From the NCBI GenBank assembly GCA_050249955.1, contig JBFWPN010000001.1, positions 744,001 through 808,000 of the forward strand: a stretch of DNA of 64,000 nt, given 5' to 3'. This DNA comes from CAVVIG01 sp050249955 (GTDB taxonomy: Bacteria > Acidobacteriota > Vicinamibacteria > Vicinamibacterales > CAVVIG01). The translations under genes and the position numbers were made by a program. The notes beneath the pieces were generated by a model. It did not search any database, had not been told where the DNA came from, and saw only the letters and a list, made by a program, of their open reading frames with translations. Numbering within the stretch: the first letter of the stretch is position 1; each line of letters opens with the position of its first letter. Positions 39,594 through 47,464 of the stretch are shown here, piece by piece.

Positions 39594-41404
39594 TCGAGGC
39601 CGAAGGCCAGCAGCACGTTCCCGGGCCTGGCGCGATAGTCGCCTGACGCCACGTACATCATCCCGTCCACCACCACGGGGGCCGGACCGTTCAACGACGC
39701 CCCGCGCGCCCGCACACCGTTCACCGTGAGGAACTCACGGTTCGTGTCGTACTGCCACACGATGGAGCCATCCCGTGTGGAATAGGCCCGGAGGCCGCCG
39801 TCGAAGGCGCCCGACAGCACCGCTCCCGGGATCACGGTGACCGCCGCGGACTGGACGGCGTTGCACAGGCGCCCACGCTGGCCGCACAGGAGCTGCTCCA
39901 CCGGCGGGGCGAACCACACGCGCTCGCCCGTGGCGAGCTTCACCGCGTGCAGCCCGCCAGGTGCGGGACGTGCCTGGTCGGCCACCGGCAGGTAGGCCTG
40001 GTCGGCGTCGGTCGCGATGCCCCACTCGATGCCGCCGAGCGATCCGCCCTGCCCGGCCCGGTACTCCCAGACCACCTTGCCGCCATCGTCAGGGTCGAGG
40101 CCGAACGCCATGCCGGACTTCTGTCCTGCGATGATCAGCTCACGGCCACCCGGCAGCCGGGCAATGACCGGCGAGGCACCGAAGTCGTAGTCGGGCCCCT
40201 GCCTGCTGCCGCAGTTCGGCTCCCCGTTTCGGCACCCGTACACGTCGCCCTGTTCGAGCTGCCGCGCCCACTTCATCGCACCAGTCTTCAGGTCGAACGC
40301 CACGATGGCGTCGGTGCCCGGCTGTGAGCCCTTCCCGCTGTACGTGTTCCCCACGCCTGCGTAGATCAGGCTGCGTTTCGGGTCGATCGTGGGCGCCGAC
40401 CAGATCGCGCCGCCCGAGGGTCCCCACGACTCGCCACCATCCGGCCGCTTCCCCATCAGCGTGGGCTCGTCCGGGATGGGATACGCCCGCCAGATCACCT
40501 GGCCCGCCTTCGTGTCCAGCGCGACGATCGCGCCGCGGAAGGTGCAGCAGTTGTAGGTGGGGCTCTTTCCCACTTCCTCGTACGAGGACGTTGGCACGTA
40601 CAGCCGATCGCGGTACAGCGCGGGCGAGCCGGTGAGTCGGATCAGCGGGTGCGGGTCCACCTGCACGACCCAGACCTGTGCCCCGGTCCCGGCGTCCACC
40701 GCATAGGCATAGCCCTTCTGGTCGGTGAAGTAGGCGTTGAACCGCCCGCCCGAACCCGGTCGCGGCCCGATGACCACGGAGCCCCGGACCCCGCCCTTCG
40801 CGGTGTAGATCCAGACCACGCAGCCGCTTCTGGCGTCGACCGAATAGACCGTGCCGTTCTGGGAGCCCACGAAGAGACGCCCGCCAACCACCGTGGGCTG
40901 CGCCCAGGCCGAGGTCGCCTCCGGGAAGCCCAGCGCCCACTTCAGCGTGAGCTTCGGCAGGTCCGCGGCCGTGAGGCCACCGTCCCTGGCCGAGACCGCG
41001 TGTGTGTTGGCCAGGTCGGCACTCCACCCGTTCCACGAGGGTGCCCGCCCTGGACCGGTGAACGCCGCCGGATTTACGCAGCGGCCCACGTTCGGGTCGA
41101 CCGTGACGTCGGCCCCGACGGTCTTCCCCGTGAGGTGCTCCGCCACCGCACGGCGCTCGGCGCCGCTCAGCGACAGCCCCTGGTAGCGCATGGCACCGCC
41201 GGTGAGAGCGTTGATGATCGACTCCGGCGTGCGGTCGCGCAGTTGCTCCGGCGTGGGCGCGCGGGAACCCGAGGCTCCGTCGTGGCACGTGGCGCAGCTG
41301 GTCCGGAAGATGCCGGCGCCGTCCGGCGCCTGTGCGCGCGCGGGCGCGGCCGCGGAAAGGATCGCGGCCACCGTGGCAGCCGCGAGGGCCATGCGAACGT
41401 TCAT
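39590..41404 (-). CDS. Polyvinyl-alcohol-dehydrogenase-like quinoprotein with cytochrome c domain
   Basis: A 604-residue periplasmic protein: signal peptide (MALAAATVAAILSAAAPARA), a cytochrome c domain with CATCH near residue 38 and a candidate Met in AMRYQGLSLSGAERRAVAEH, then a PQQ-type beta-propeller to the end (SVDARSGCVVWIYTAKGG, AVDAGTGAQVWVVQVD, DTKAGQVIWRAY). The order haem-propeller is that of PVA dehydrogenase, a quinohaemoprotein oxidising secondary alcohols. It begins 48 nt after the actD stop on the same strand and overlaps AtoE, so it probably delivers electrons to the same respiratory system. Adjacent Cys (YNCCTFRG) resemble the disulphide seen in PQQ alcohol dehydrogenases. 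Confidence 0.86.
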   Translation of the reverse strand: MNVRMALAAATVAAILSAAAPARAQAPDGAGIFRTSCATCHDGASGSRAPTPEQLRDRTPESIINALTGGAMRYQGLSLSGAERRAVAEHLTGKTVGADVTVDPNVGRCVNPAAFTGPGRAPSWNGWSADLANTHAVSARDGGLTAADLPKLTLKWALGFPEATSAWAQPTVVGGRLFVGSQNGTVYSVDARSGCVVWIYTAKGGVRGSVVIGPRPGSGGRFNAYFTDQKGYAYAVDAGTGAQVWVVQVDPHPLIRLTGSPALYRDRLYVPTSSYEEVGKSPTYNCCTFRGAIVALDTKAGQVIWRAYPIPDEPTLMGKRPDGGESWGPSGGAIWSAPTIDPKRSLIYAGVGNTYSGKGSQPGTDAIVAFDLKTGAMKWARQLEQGDVYGCRNGEPNCGSRQGPDYDFGASPVIARLPGGRELIIAGQKSGMAFGLDPDDGGKVVWEYRAGQGGSLGGIEWGIATDADQAYLPVADQARPAPGGLHAVKLATGERVWFAPPVEQLLCGQRGRLCNAVQSAAVTVIPGAVLSGAFDGGLRAYSTRDGSIVWQYDTNREFLTVNGVRARGASLNGPAPVVVDGMMYVASGDYRARPGNVLLAFGLE

Positions 41405-41452
41405 GCGGAATGCTCCCAGGGAGCGGATGATAGCAGCGGAGCTGGCGCGGGT

Positions 41453-41956
41453 TCAGACGGTCTTCACCTGCGCGCCCGGGGCGGCGAGCAGGGCACGTTC
41501 CACGTCGGCACCGGTGGCATCCTTCGGTTCGGCGATGCCGACGAGGATCTTGCCGTTGGTCACCTCCGGGTCGTAGAGCGTGGGCACCTTGCGCCCGAGG
41601 CCGGCGGTGATGATGAGCGTGGCCACGCTGGTGACGATCGCGCCGAGCATGGTCATCTCGAAGATCACGATCAGGTTCGGCCACCAGGCCACGATCGGCA
41701 TGTTGCCCACGACAATCGGCCAGTCCTTCTCGGCGAAGGTGGTCAGCCAGGTGGAGAACGCCATCCCGGCGAGGCCGCCGGCACAGGCGATGTACCACTG
41801 GTAGCTGTGGCGGCCGATGTGGCTGAACTCGAACTCCTCCATCGGGGCGCCGCTGATGACCGTGATGTCGTGGTCTTCGTAGCCGGCGGACCTGAGGCTG
41901 TTGACGGCCCGCTGGGCGGCGTCGCCGGTCGAATAGAGCGCGTAGACAGCCTTCAT
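41453..41956 (-). CDS. actD: Alternative complex III subunit ActD (DUF3341)
   Basis: A 167-residue membrane protein. The DUF3341 pattern is clear: an N-terminal soluble part (VYALYSTGDAAQRAVNSLRS, then HDITVISG), two membrane helices (WYIACAGGLAGMAFSTWLTT; WWPNLIVIFEMTMLGAIVTS) and a short C-terminal tail with ILVGIAEPKD. ActD is a structural subunit of the quinol:electron acceptor oxidoreductase ACIII and sits beside ActC. Its ATG overlaps the actC stop (ATGA), as expected for a complex made in fixed ratio. Confidence 0.92.
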   Translation of the reverse strand: MKAVYALYSTGDAAQRAVNSLRSAGYEDHDITVISGAPMEEFEFSHIGRHSYQWYIACAGGLAGMAFSTWLTTFAEKDWPIVVGNMPIVAWWPNLIVIFEMTMLGAIVTSVATLIITAGLGRKVPTLYDPEVTNGKILVGIAEPKDATGADVERALLAAPGAQVKTV

Positions 41957-43302
41957 GCGTGGGTCTCCCCGAGCCGGCTCTCGCTGGCGGCGGCCATCTC
42001 CTCGATCGGGGCGTGCTCACCCGCACGCATTTCCCAGATGGAGATGATCGGGATGAACTTGGCGAAGAGGGTGTAGAGCAGCGTCATCGCGGCGAAGGTC
42101 GAGATCGTGATGATGATCTCGGTCGGCCGCGGCATGTACGCGCCCCAACTGTAGGGCAGGAACTTGAACGCCAGGGACGGCACCACGATCAGGTAGCGCT
42201 CGAGCCACATGCCGATCACCACCCCGAACGAGGCGATGACACAGCCGGTGATGGTGCGAAAGCGCCGGATGCTGAGGATGATCACCGGGATGACGAAGTT
42301 CACCAGCACCATCGTCCAGAAGAGCGGCGAGTAGGGGCCGTCCTGGGTGGCGCGGAAGGTGTTGTACTCGGCCACGTGGTTGCCGTACCAGGCCGTGAGC
42401 CGCTCGTTGAACGTGAAGTAGCCCCAGAGCAGGCTCATCGTGAGCAGCAGCTTGCCGAGGTTCTCGAAGTGGATGTCCTCGAGGTACTCGTGCAGCTTGA
42501 GCACCCGCCGCAGCGCCGCCATGGCGATGATGAGGCCGGCGATGCCGCTGAAGATGGCGCCCGCCACGAAGTAGGGCCCGAAGATCGACGAGTGCCACAT
42601 GGGCACCGGCGCCATCGAGAAGTCGAACGAGACGATGGTGTGCACCGACACCGCCACCGGGATGATGGCAATGGCCATGATCTGCATCGCCGTCTCGAGC
42701 CGGTGCCACTGGTGCGTGGTGCCGCGCCAGCCGAGCGCCAGCGCACCGTAGATCGTCTTCCGGATGCCGGTCGACCGGTCGCGCACCAGGGCGAAGTCCG
42801 GGATCATCGGCAGGAAGAGGAACAGGAGGCTGCCGGTGAGGTAGGTGGAGATGGCGAAGAAGTCCCACACGAGCGGCGACCGGAAGTTCGGCCAGATGAG
42901 CCGCTGATTCGGGTACGGCACGAGCCAGAAGAAGAGCCACGGCTTGCCGAGGTGGATGATCGGGAAGAGCCCGCCGATCATCAGTGCGAACGCGGTGATG
43001 ACCTCGGCGCAGCGGGTGACAGGGCGGCGCCACCCGGCGTTCACCAGCCGCAGGATCGCCGAGATGAGTGTGCCGGCGTGGCTGATGCCGATCCAGAACA
43101 CGAAGTCCGTGATCAGGAAGCCCCAGTAGATCGGCCACCCGAGGCCCGTCAGGCCGAACCCGCGGTTCATCTGGAAGAACCAGGCGAACAGGCCCGACGC
43201 CACGATCGTGGCCAGGAAGCCGACGAACAGGAACCACTTGATGCCGCCGCGCTCGAGGGGGCGCAGCAGCGTCGTTGCGAGGCGATCGTCGGTGGCGCTC
43301 AT
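41953..43302 (-). CDS. actC: Alternative complex III subunit ActC (NrfD-like quinol-binding membrane subunit)
   Basis: A 449-residue protein with about ten membrane spans, started at the ATG at 43302 that overlaps the FeS subunit stop (ATGA). It is an NrfD/PsrC-type subunit: WPIYWGFLITDFVFWIGISH, HLGKPWLFFWLVPYPNQR, VSFDFSMAPVPMWHSSIFGP and WYGNHVAEYNTF are recognisable. In ACIII, ActC binds quinol and may take part in proton movement. Only this one NrfD-like gene is present in the operon; the second (ActF) is not seen between 38 and 47 kb. Confidence 0.93.
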   Translation of the reverse strand: MSATDDRLATTLLRPLERGGIKWFLFVGFLATIVASGLFAWFFQMNRGFGLTGLGWPIYWGFLITDFVFWIGISHAGTLISAILRLVNAGWRRPVTRCAEVITAFALMIGGLFPIIHLGKPWLFFWLVPYPNQRLIWPNFRSPLVWDFFAISTYLTGSLLFLFLPMIPDFALVRDRSTGIRKTIYGALALGWRGTTHQWHRLETAMQIMAIAIIPVAVSVHTIVSFDFSMAPVPMWHSSIFGPYFVAGAIFSGIAGLIIAMAALRRVLKLHEYLEDIHFENLGKLLLTMSLLWGYFTFNERLTAWYGNHVAEYNTFRATQDGPYSPLFWTMVLVNFVIPVIILSIRRFRTITGCVIASFGVVIGMWLERYLIVVPSLAFKFLPYSWGAYMPRPTEIIITISTFAAMTLLYTLFAKFIPIISIWEMRAGEHAPIEEMAAASESRLGETHA

Positions 43303-43991
43303 GCGTGCTCCACAGCCTTGAGATAGGTGACCTTCGGCGCCGTGCCCAGGTCCTCGAGCAGCTTCATGCCACGGGGCGACTCGGCCATGCGGGAGACCTC
43401 GCTCTCGGGGTCGTTCAGGTCGCCGAAGATCAGCGCCTTCGACGGGCATCCCTGCACGCAGGCCGGCTTGATCTCGCCGTCCTTCAGCTCACGCTTCTCG
43501 GAGGCAGCCACGTCCTTGCCGGCCGCGATGCGCTGCACGCAGAAGGTGCACTTCTCCATCACGCCGACTTCGCGCAGCGAGACGTCCGGGTTGAGCTGCA
43601 GGTGCAGCGGCTTGTCCCAGACCGGGTTGAAGAAGTCGAAGAAGCGGACGTTGTACGGGCAGGCGTTGGCGCAGTAGCGCGTGCCGATGCAGCGGTTGTA
43701 GACCTGCGCGTTCAGCCCCTCGTCGTTGTGGTGGCTGGCATACGTCGGACAGACCGGCTCGCATGGTGCTGCGTCGCACTGCTGGCACATCACCGGCCGG
43801 TACTTGACCTTCACTTCGGGGAATTCGCCCTCGAAGTACCGCTCGACCCGGATCCAGTGAATGGCCCGCCCGCGCGAGGCCTGGATGTCGCCAACCGTCG
43901 GGATGTTGTTCTCGGCCCGGCAGGCCGTCACACATCCTTCGCATCCCGTGCAGCGGTCGAGATCGACCGCCATCCCCCATCGGTGGGCCAT
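43299..43991 (-). CDS. actB2: Alternative complex III iron-sulfur subunit (ActB C-terminal part as separate gene)
   Basis: A 230-residue ferredoxin-type subunit with four Cys groups: CTGCEGCVTAC, CQQCDAAPCEPVCP, CIGTRYCANACPY, and CTFC with CVQGCP. This is the DmsB/NrfC-like arrangement for four Fe-S clusters. In the structurally known ACIII complexes this region is the C-terminal half of a single ActB. Here it is a free gene whose ATG overlaps the TAA of the large subunit (TAATG). It would carry electrons from quinol oxidation at ActC to the haems of ActA/ActE. Confidence 0.92.
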   Translation of the reverse strand: MAHRWGMAVDLDRCTGCEGCVTACRAENNIPTVGDIQASRGRAIHWIRVERYFEGEFPEVKVKYRPVMCQQCDAAPCEPVCPTYASHHNDEGLNAQVYNRCIGTRYCANACPYNVRFFDFFNPVWDKPLHLQLNPDVSLREVGVMEKCTFCVQRIAAGKDVAASEKRELKDGEIKPACVQGCPSKALIFGDLNDPESEVSRMAESPRGMKLLEDLGTAPKVTYLKAVEHA

Positions 43992-46204
43992 TACCTGGTC
44001 TCCCCTTCGTGCGGGTTCTCCCGCAGCTCGCCGCGGGCGGAGAACATGATGAGCGAGCCATCGGGCTCACCGGCGCGCGACACCTTCACGCGGGTGGCAG
44101 CCCACGCCAGGCTGCCCGTCTGCTCGTGCATCACCGGTGCGAGCAGTTCGAGCGGGTTGCGGCCACGGCCCGTGGCGTAGCGGGTGAAGTTGGTGTGCCC
44201 CTGTCCCACGGGCATCGCGATGATGTCGGGCGAGAGCCCCGGGTTGATGAACGCCGGCGCGCGCACCGCGCCATTCGCGGACGTCACTTCGACCACGTCG
44301 CCGAGCCCGATGCCAAGGCGTTCGGCCGTCCTCGGGTTCAGCTCGACCCAGCTGCCCCACATCGCCGAGGTGATCGGGTCCGGCAGCTCCTGCAGCCACG
44401 GCAGGTGCGCGAGCGACCCGTCGAGGAACGCCGCCGACGGGTACGGCAGGAACTGGAACGGGTACTCGCCTGCGTCGCCGTTGAAGGTGGGCTCGGTGTA
44501 GCGCACCGCAGCCGGCTTCGCGTCGGCCGCGGCCACCGCGGCGCTGCCCTTCGGCAGCTCACCCCACCAGCCGCCCTGCGTCTGCGCCTGCGCCCACGCC
44601 TCTTCGCCGAGCGGCGCGAGCGCCGCCTGCACGAACCCGTCGTAGGACGTGGCGCCGAGATCGATCGGTGCCTGGAGCTTGCCGGCTGCCTCGAGCAGCA
44701 CGTCGCCCATGGCGCGCGTGTCGAACAGCGGCTTCATCACGGGGCCGGCAACACTGACCACGGCCTGCGCCGATCCAGACTCCGGGACGGCGTCCACGAA
44801 CGACTCGAGGAAGGTGTGGTCCGGGAGGATCAGGTCGGCCAGCACACTCGTCTCGTCCACGAAGTGCGCGAACGACACGATGAAGGGGACCTTCTCGATC
44901 GCCTCCTTCACCTTCAGCGCCTTCGGCGCGCTGAACACCGGGTTGGCATCGTCGACCAGCAGCACCTGCGGCACGACACCGCCCGCGAGCTGCGCGAGCG
45001 TGGGGCGCCCCTGCACCGCCGCCCGGTTCAGCTGCGGCGTGAAGAGCAGGCCGCCCTTCTGACCGACCGCGCCGAGCAGCTGGTTCAGCGCGTTCACGGC
45101 CAGGGCCGTGAACAGGCCGTTCGTGTGGGCCAGCGGCACGCCGCCGACGATGGCGACAGAAGGCGTGTGCCCGGCAAGGCTGTGCGCCAGGTGCTCGACG
45201 CGCGCCGCCGCCACGCCGGTGATCGACGCGACGCGGTTCGGCTCGAACTCGGCGAGGCCGTCGGCCCAGCCATCGATCAGCGCGGTGGCGCGGGACGGCT
45301 CGGACGGCCGCAGGTTGTCGCGCAGGATGACGTGCGCGAGGCCGAGCGCGAGCACGCCTTCCGTGCCGGGCTTGGCCGCCACCCACTCGTCGGCACTGGC
45401 CCCTGTCGGTGTGATCCGGGCCTCGACATGCACGAACCCGCCGCGCACGCCCGGTCGACCCTGCCGCATGCGGCCGTAGCCCGCGGCATGCGACACCGGC
45501 GAGTTCCACGTCCCGAGGAAATCGGCGCCGAACCCGATGACGAAGCTCGCGTTGGCCAGGTCGAAGGTCGGGAGCTGGGCGAAGCCGAAGCTCATCTCGT
45601 TCGCACGCCGCAGCACGTCGTCCGAGAAGACCTCGTGGACGATGGCGGCGGGGGCGCCGAACTTCGTGGCGAACTGATCGAGGAGCAGCTGCCGATGGTT
45701 CCGCCGGCCGCCGACGATGACGGCGAGCGACTTCTGGTTGTCGGCCGACGCGAGCGCGTCGAGCTTCCCGACGAGTTCGGCGATGGCCGCATCCCAGGTG
45801 ATCGCCTCGAACTCGCCAGAGCCGCGTGCACCCTTGCGCTTGAGCGGATGAGCGATGCGATCCGGGTGGTAGGTGACCTGGATGGCCGCCTGGCCACGGG
45901 CGCAGAGGGCCCCCTGGCTGACCGGGTGCGCCGCGAGCCCCTCGAGCTTCTTCGCGACGCCGCGACGGACGACACCCTGCTGGCCGTCCTTCGTGGTGTC
46001 GACGTCGGCCATCATCACCCGCACGTTGAGGCCGCAGCCACTGGCGCAGAGCGGGCAGACGCTGGGCTTCCACTCGGCGATGCCGGGCACGAGTTCCTCA
46101 TCCGGGACGAACCGGATGATCTGGTGTTCGGGAACGCCGCAGCTCGCGAGCGTCGCGGACGTCCCGGTGATGGCGGTGAGCTTGATGAATGTACGGCGGT
46201 CCAT
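43991..46204 (-). CDS. actB1: Alternative complex III large molybdopterin-oxidoreductase-like subunit (ActB N-terminal part)
   Basis: A 737-residue protein. The ATG at 46204 shares a base with the ActA stop (TGATG). A Tat-type signal (MDRRTFIKLTAITGTSATLA) explains export of the whole soluble arm. The body is that of a molybdopterin oxidoreductase (VTYHPDRIAHPLKRKG, FVIGFGADFLGTWNSPV, LLVDDANPVFSAP), a fold that in ACIII carries no molybdenum cofactor. Near the N-terminus CPLCASGCG and, about 60 residues later, GALCARG together give the C-x2-C-x3-C-xn-C pattern used for a [4Fe-4S] cluster in true molybdoenzymes. Whether a cluster forms here is open. Confidence 0.92.
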   Translation of the reverse strand: MDRRTFIKLTAITGTSATLASCGVPEHQIIRFVPDEELVPGIAEWKPSVCPLCASGCGLNVRVMMADVDTTKDGQQGVVRRGVAKKLEGLAAHPVSQGALCARGQAAIQVTYHPDRIAHPLKRKGARGSGEFEAITWDAAIAELVGKLDALASADNQKSLAVIVGGRRNHRQLLLDQFATKFGAPAAIVHEVFSDDVLRRANEMSFGFAQLPTFDLANASFVIGFGADFLGTWNSPVSHAAGYGRMRQGRPGVRGGFVHVEARITPTGASADEWVAAKPGTEGVLALGLAHVILRDNLRPSEPSRATALIDGWADGLAEFEPNRVASITGVAAARVEHLAHSLAGHTPSVAIVGGVPLAHTNGLFTALAVNALNQLLGAVGQKGGLLFTPQLNRAAVQGRPTLAQLAGGVVPQVLLVDDANPVFSAPKALKVKEAIEKVPFIVSFAHFVDETSVLADLILPDHTFLESFVDAVPESGSAQAVVSVAGPVMKPLFDTRAMGDVLLEAAGKLQAPIDLGATSYDGFVQAALAPLGEEAWAQAQTQGGWWGELPKGSAAVAAADAKPAAVRYTEPTFNGDAGEYPFQFLPYPSAAFLDGSLAHLPWLQELPDPITSAMWGSWVELNPRTAERLGIGLGDVVEVTSANGAVRAPAFINPGLSPDIIAMPVGQGHTNFTRYATGRGRNPLELLAPVMHEQTGSLAWAATRVKVSRAGEPDGSLIMFSARGELRENPHEGETR

Positions 46205-46815
46205 CAGAAGTGGCAGGTCAGGCAGTCGTTCGGGGCGTTCTTTTCCCGATGACAGTTCACGCAGAAGCCCATGTTGTGATCGACATTGCGCTGCGCGACG
46301 GTCTGGTGAGCGATATCGCCGTGACACGTCGCGCACTCGACACTGGCGCGGATGTGCGGCGCGTGGTTGAACCTGACGTGGGCGCCCTGCGTGAAGCCGT
46401 AGACGCGCTGCCACTCGAGGTCGATGCCCTTCTCGGACATCTGCGTGATCTGCTGGATGCGCGGCCGGTCGGTCGCGATCGCGGAGTGGCAGATGAGGCA
46501 GGTGTTGACGCTGGGCAGGCCGGCCTGCGGACCCTTCGTGACCGCCTCGTGGCAGTACTCGGTGCAGGTGAGGCCCTTCTCGATGTGGGTGTTGTGGGGG
46601 AACTCGATCGGCTGGGTCGGGTTGGGCTTGACCCAGTAGTAGTCGTTGACCGCGGCGCCGAAGGTCTCGTGGGCCGTGGTCAGGCGCGGCGCGCCCGAAT
46701 GGGCCTGGGCGGTGTAGGACGCGCCGTCAACAGGGGCGGGGCGGTCGTCGAGCCAGCTGCAGCCGGCACCCGCGATACTTGCAACGATACAGAAGAGGAC
46801 CGTGTAGTAGCGCAT
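46204..46815 (-). CDS. actA: Alternative complex III pentahaem cytochrome c subunit ActA
   Basis: A 203-residue protein with an N-terminal hydrophobic segment ending in a weak lipobox (IAGAGC), so it may be lipid-anchored. Five haem c motifs are visible: CTEYCH, CLICH, CATCH, CVNCH and CLTCH, the last two residues from the C-terminus. The first has three residues between the cysteines instead of two, a rare but known variant. Pentahaem ActA receives electrons from the Fe-S subunit. It lies 30 nt after the monohaem cytochrome gene and is coupled to the large subunit. Confidence 0.9.
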   Translation of the reverse strand: MRYYTVLFCIVASIAGAGCSWLDDRPAPVDGASYTAQAHSGAPRLTTAHETFGAAVNDYYWVKPNPTQPIEFPHNTHIEKGLTCTEYCHEAVTKGPQAGLPSVNTCLICHSAIATDRPRIQQITQMSEKGIDLEWQRVYGFTQGAHVRFNHAPHIRASVECATCHGDIAHQTVAQRNVDHNMGFCVNCHREKNAPNDCLTCHF

Positions 46816-46845
46816 CTGGATGCCGGTGCAGGAGGTGGCCCGTCT

Positions 46846-47253
46846 TTACTTCTTCGGCCCGACGCTTCTGAGGTAGTTGACGACGTTCCAGATGTCGGTG
46901 TCCGTCATCCGGCCCTTGTACCCCTTCATCTTCATGTCGGGGCCGGCGCCGTCCCTGATGACCAGGAAGATCTCGCCGTCGGTGCTCCCGCGGTCCCACT
47001 TCGCATCAGTGAGATCCGAGGGGTGCGTGTCCTTCGGCGCCATCGGGCCGTTGCCCTTCGCCTCCGGACCGTGACAGAACCGGCAGTTCTTGGCGTAGGC
47101 GGCCTGCCCGGCGGCGATTGACTGCGCGGACGTGGCGACCGGATTCTTCATCGCCTTGCCCTCGGCGCTGCCGCCGGGGTTCTGCGCGCTGAGCGTGGTC
47201 GCCGCCACCAGGGCGAGACCGACTCCGAACATCAATGACGAAACGCGGTTCAT
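46846..47253 (-). CDS. actE: Monohaem cytochrome c, ActE-like
   Basis: A 135-residue periplasmic cytochrome c, begun at the ATG at 47253 with GGGAGAG upstream; the longer frame to 47445 adds residues without function. Signal peptide MNRVSSLMFGVGLALVAATT. One haem motif CRFCHG near residue 58, then GPMAPKDTHPSDLTDAKWD and the Met-ligand region (MKMKGYKGRMTDTDIWNVV). It is the first gene of the ACIII operon. In known complexes ActE is a monohaem cytochrome passing electrons to the oxidase; the position at the front of the operon differs from the usual actABCDEF order. Confidence 0.83.
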   Translation of the reverse strand: MNRVSSLMFGVGLALVAATTLSAQNPGGSAEGKAMKNPVATSAQSIAAGQAAYAKNCRFCHGPEAKGNGPMAPKDTHPSDLTDAKWDRGSTDGEIFLVIRDGAGPDMKMKGYKGRMTDTDIWNVVNYLRSVGPKK

Positions 47254-47452
47254 GGTTCCCGCTCTCCCTTTGTTAGTGCTGGCCGTACGTATTCCGTGTG
47301 TTGCTGGTCGTGAAGCCCGGCGCAGGTGCCGAGCTGGTCGCGTCTCGATTGCCCAGTGCCTCCGTGGCCCGACAGGACAACGAGCGTCTGCGGAGGGGCG
47401 TAATGTCGGGGATTCTGCCACAGCAGGCGCGCGCCCGCAACCCACGATTCGC

Positions 47453-47458
47453 TATACT
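47453..47458 (+). promoter_or_regulatory. -10-like TATACT box next to a GTG start
   Basis: TATACT ends 6 nt before the GTG at 47465, with no ribosome site between them, which suggests a leaderless transcript for the ankyrin gene. No convincing -35 is visible. Confidence 0.45.
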
Positions 47459-47464
47459 CGGCGC

